Source of the DNA: DASYRX01 sp035253645
GTDB lineage: Bacteria; Gemmatimonadota; Gemmatimonadetes; Gemmatimonadales; Gemmatimonadaceae
Assembly (NCBI GenBank): GCA_035253645.1
Contig: DATFBW010000414.1
Coordinates: 1-6,636 of the forward strand
Direction: 5' to 3'
DNA length: 6,636 nucleotides
A program made the position numbers and the translations under genes. Below are positions 6,118 to 6,636 of the stretch, piece after piece; the stretch's first letter is position 1, and every line of letters starts with the position of its first letter. The notes beneath the pieces are model-generated. The model worked only from the letters and a program-made list of their open reading frames with translations, did no database searches and was not told the DNA's origin.

Positions 6118-6636
6118 ATGAACGTGCCGCGTACTCTCACGTTCCTCTGCCTAACGCTTGGCGCGGTGCTAGCATGTCGCGACGCCAGCGCACCCGAGCG
6201 TGCGGGTCCTGTCTCGGCGGCGCAATCTGAAGTCACGGTCGCGGCCGCGACCGTGGTGTCAGGCGACAGCGTTAGGCTCACCCTTGTCACGAAGGACGCG
6301 GAAGGGCGCGCGGTCACTAGCGGCGGTCGCGCGGTGGCCTTTCACGCGAGCGGCGGGCTTAGCACGGGAAGCATCAGCCCAGCTATCGATCATAGAGATG
6401 GAACTTACTCGGCGATGTTCCGCGGCATCATTGCGGGGTTGGCGACGACAATCGGCGCGACGATCGATGGCGAACCTGTTACTCGTCCACTGCCGACTGT
6501 TCGTGTCCGGCCAGGCCCATTTTCGCCCACGAGGAGCACTATTACGGTCACGCCGCGCACCGTCATGTCGGGCGGAAAGGCGACGCTGGAGCTTATTGCG
6601 CGTGACGCAGCGGGGAACGCGCACGAGACAGGCGGG
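6118..6636 (+). CDS. Lipoprotein with BIG1/invasin-like Ig repeats (3' end cut by window edge)
   Basis: The frame is open for 173 codons from the ATG at 6118 to the last base, so the C-terminus is missing. It starts one base after the TGA of the large lipoprotein (TGA-G-ATG) with no strong Shine-Dalgarno, which suggests translational coupling. The N-terminus MNVPRTLTFLCLTLGAVLAC is a typical lipoprotein signal with lipobox VLAC and Cys20. Residues about 38-130 resemble a BIG1 (invasin/intimin-type) Ig-like domain: VVSGDSVRLTLVTKDAEGRAV, VAFHASGG, DGTYSAMFRGIIAG. A second repeat begins near 139 (STITVTPRTVMSGGKATLEL followed by IARDAAGNAHETGG). Family knowledge: BIG1 domains build rods on bacterial surface proteins. 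Inference: a partner surface lipoprotein of the upstream gene product. The post-lipobox CRDA resembles CRDD in that protein. Its full length and any C-terminal functional domain are not visible. Confidence 0.9.
   Translation, partial: MNVPRTLTFLCLTLGAVLACRDASAPERAGPVSAAQSEVTVAAATVVSGDSVRLTLVTKDAEGRAVTSGGRAVAFHASGGLSTGSISPAIDHRDGTYSAMFRGIIAGLATTIGATIDGEPVTRPLPTVRVRPGPFSPTRSTITVTPRTVMSGGKATLELIARDAAGNAHETGG
6234..6255 (+). repeat. 22-bp perfect palindrome inside the second lipoprotein gene
   Basis: The left half CACGGTCGCGG (6234-6244) is followed directly by its exact reverse complement CCGCGACCGTG (6245-6255). As RNA it could form a 9-bp GC-rich stem with a GGCC loop. It encodes VTVAAATVV just after the signal peptide region. 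No T-tract follows, so it is not an ordinary terminator. Confidence 0.85.

Larger units (their letters stand above)
508..6277. repeat. Dispersed octamer GCCTAACG, 12 exact copies
   Basis: Plus-strand copies start at 508, 826, 1216, 2900, 3908, 4411, 5188, 5834 and 6149. Minus-strand copies (reading CGTTAGGC on the plus strand) start at 4288, 4880 and 6270. Two one-mismatch copies are at 1749 (CGTTAGCC) and 4652 (GCCTAACC). Flanking bases are not conserved, except that the base after the final G is never G. All copies lie inside coding regions, in all three codon phases. The longest gap without an exact copy is 1224-2899. Confidence 0.9.

Noticed and set aside
6114..6120. A terminator between the two lipoprotein genes
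   Set aside because: The stop and next start are one base apart and no hairpin with a T-tract is present, so the genes look cotranscribed.
5664..6624. Minus-strand open frames 5664-6317 and 6259-6624
   Set aside because: They overlap the plus-strand FnIII region and the second lipoprotein, both of which have domain and signal-peptide support. The antisense frames have none.

Overview
The window looks like a piece of a GC-rich, Gram-negative-type bacterial chromosome. Gemmatimonadota (or a similar soil phylum) is the best guess. This rests on recognised style: a membrane-anchored BTAD regulator with a TolB-N-like module and TPRs, next to large Ig/fibronectin lipoproteins with a Cys-Arg-Asp lipobox context. 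It does not rest on a marker gene.

Layout: three genes and one short intergenic region, with no RNA genes, mobile elements or CRISPR. (1) Bases 1-2073, minus strand: a regulator of at least 691 residues running off the left edge. Its order is winged helix, BTAD, one membrane helix, TolB-N/FlgO-like domain, TPRs. (2) Bases 2074-2162: an 89-bp divergent intergenic region. It holds a good sigma70-like promoter and Shine-Dalgarno for the regulator. It also holds three 7-bp direct repeats at 11-bp period, ending 8 bp before a weak plus-strand -10, which is the layout of SARP/BTAD-controlled promoters. (3) Bases 2163-6116, plus strand: a 1317-residue predicted surface lipoprotein with a BIG2 domain, an unassigned beta-rich region, four paired-cysteine modules, three fibronectin type III domains and a fifth paired-cysteine module. 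(4) Bases 6118-6636, plus strand: the start of a second lipoprotein with BIG1/invasin-like Ig repeats, one base after the previous stop and running off the right edge. The regulator and the second lipoprotein are open at the window edges and were read by direct translation.

Working model (inference): the membrane-spanning regulator senses an envelope or extracellular cue through its TolB-N/TPR half. It activates the divergent two-gene operon, which puts large Ig-like, disulfide-bonded lipoproteins on the cell surface.

The strongest unexplained signal is not a gene. The non-palindromic octamer GCCTAACG (complement CGTTAGGC) occurs 12 times exactly in 6.6 kb, where roughly 0.2 copies are expected at equal base composition. 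It occurs in all three genes, both orientations and all three codon phases, and often forces codons that look rare here (TTA, CTA, AGG). That points to a DNA-level dispersed motif, comparable in density to DNA-uptake sequences or HIP1. A 22-bp perfect palindrome inside the second lipoprotein gene is a second unexplained structure.
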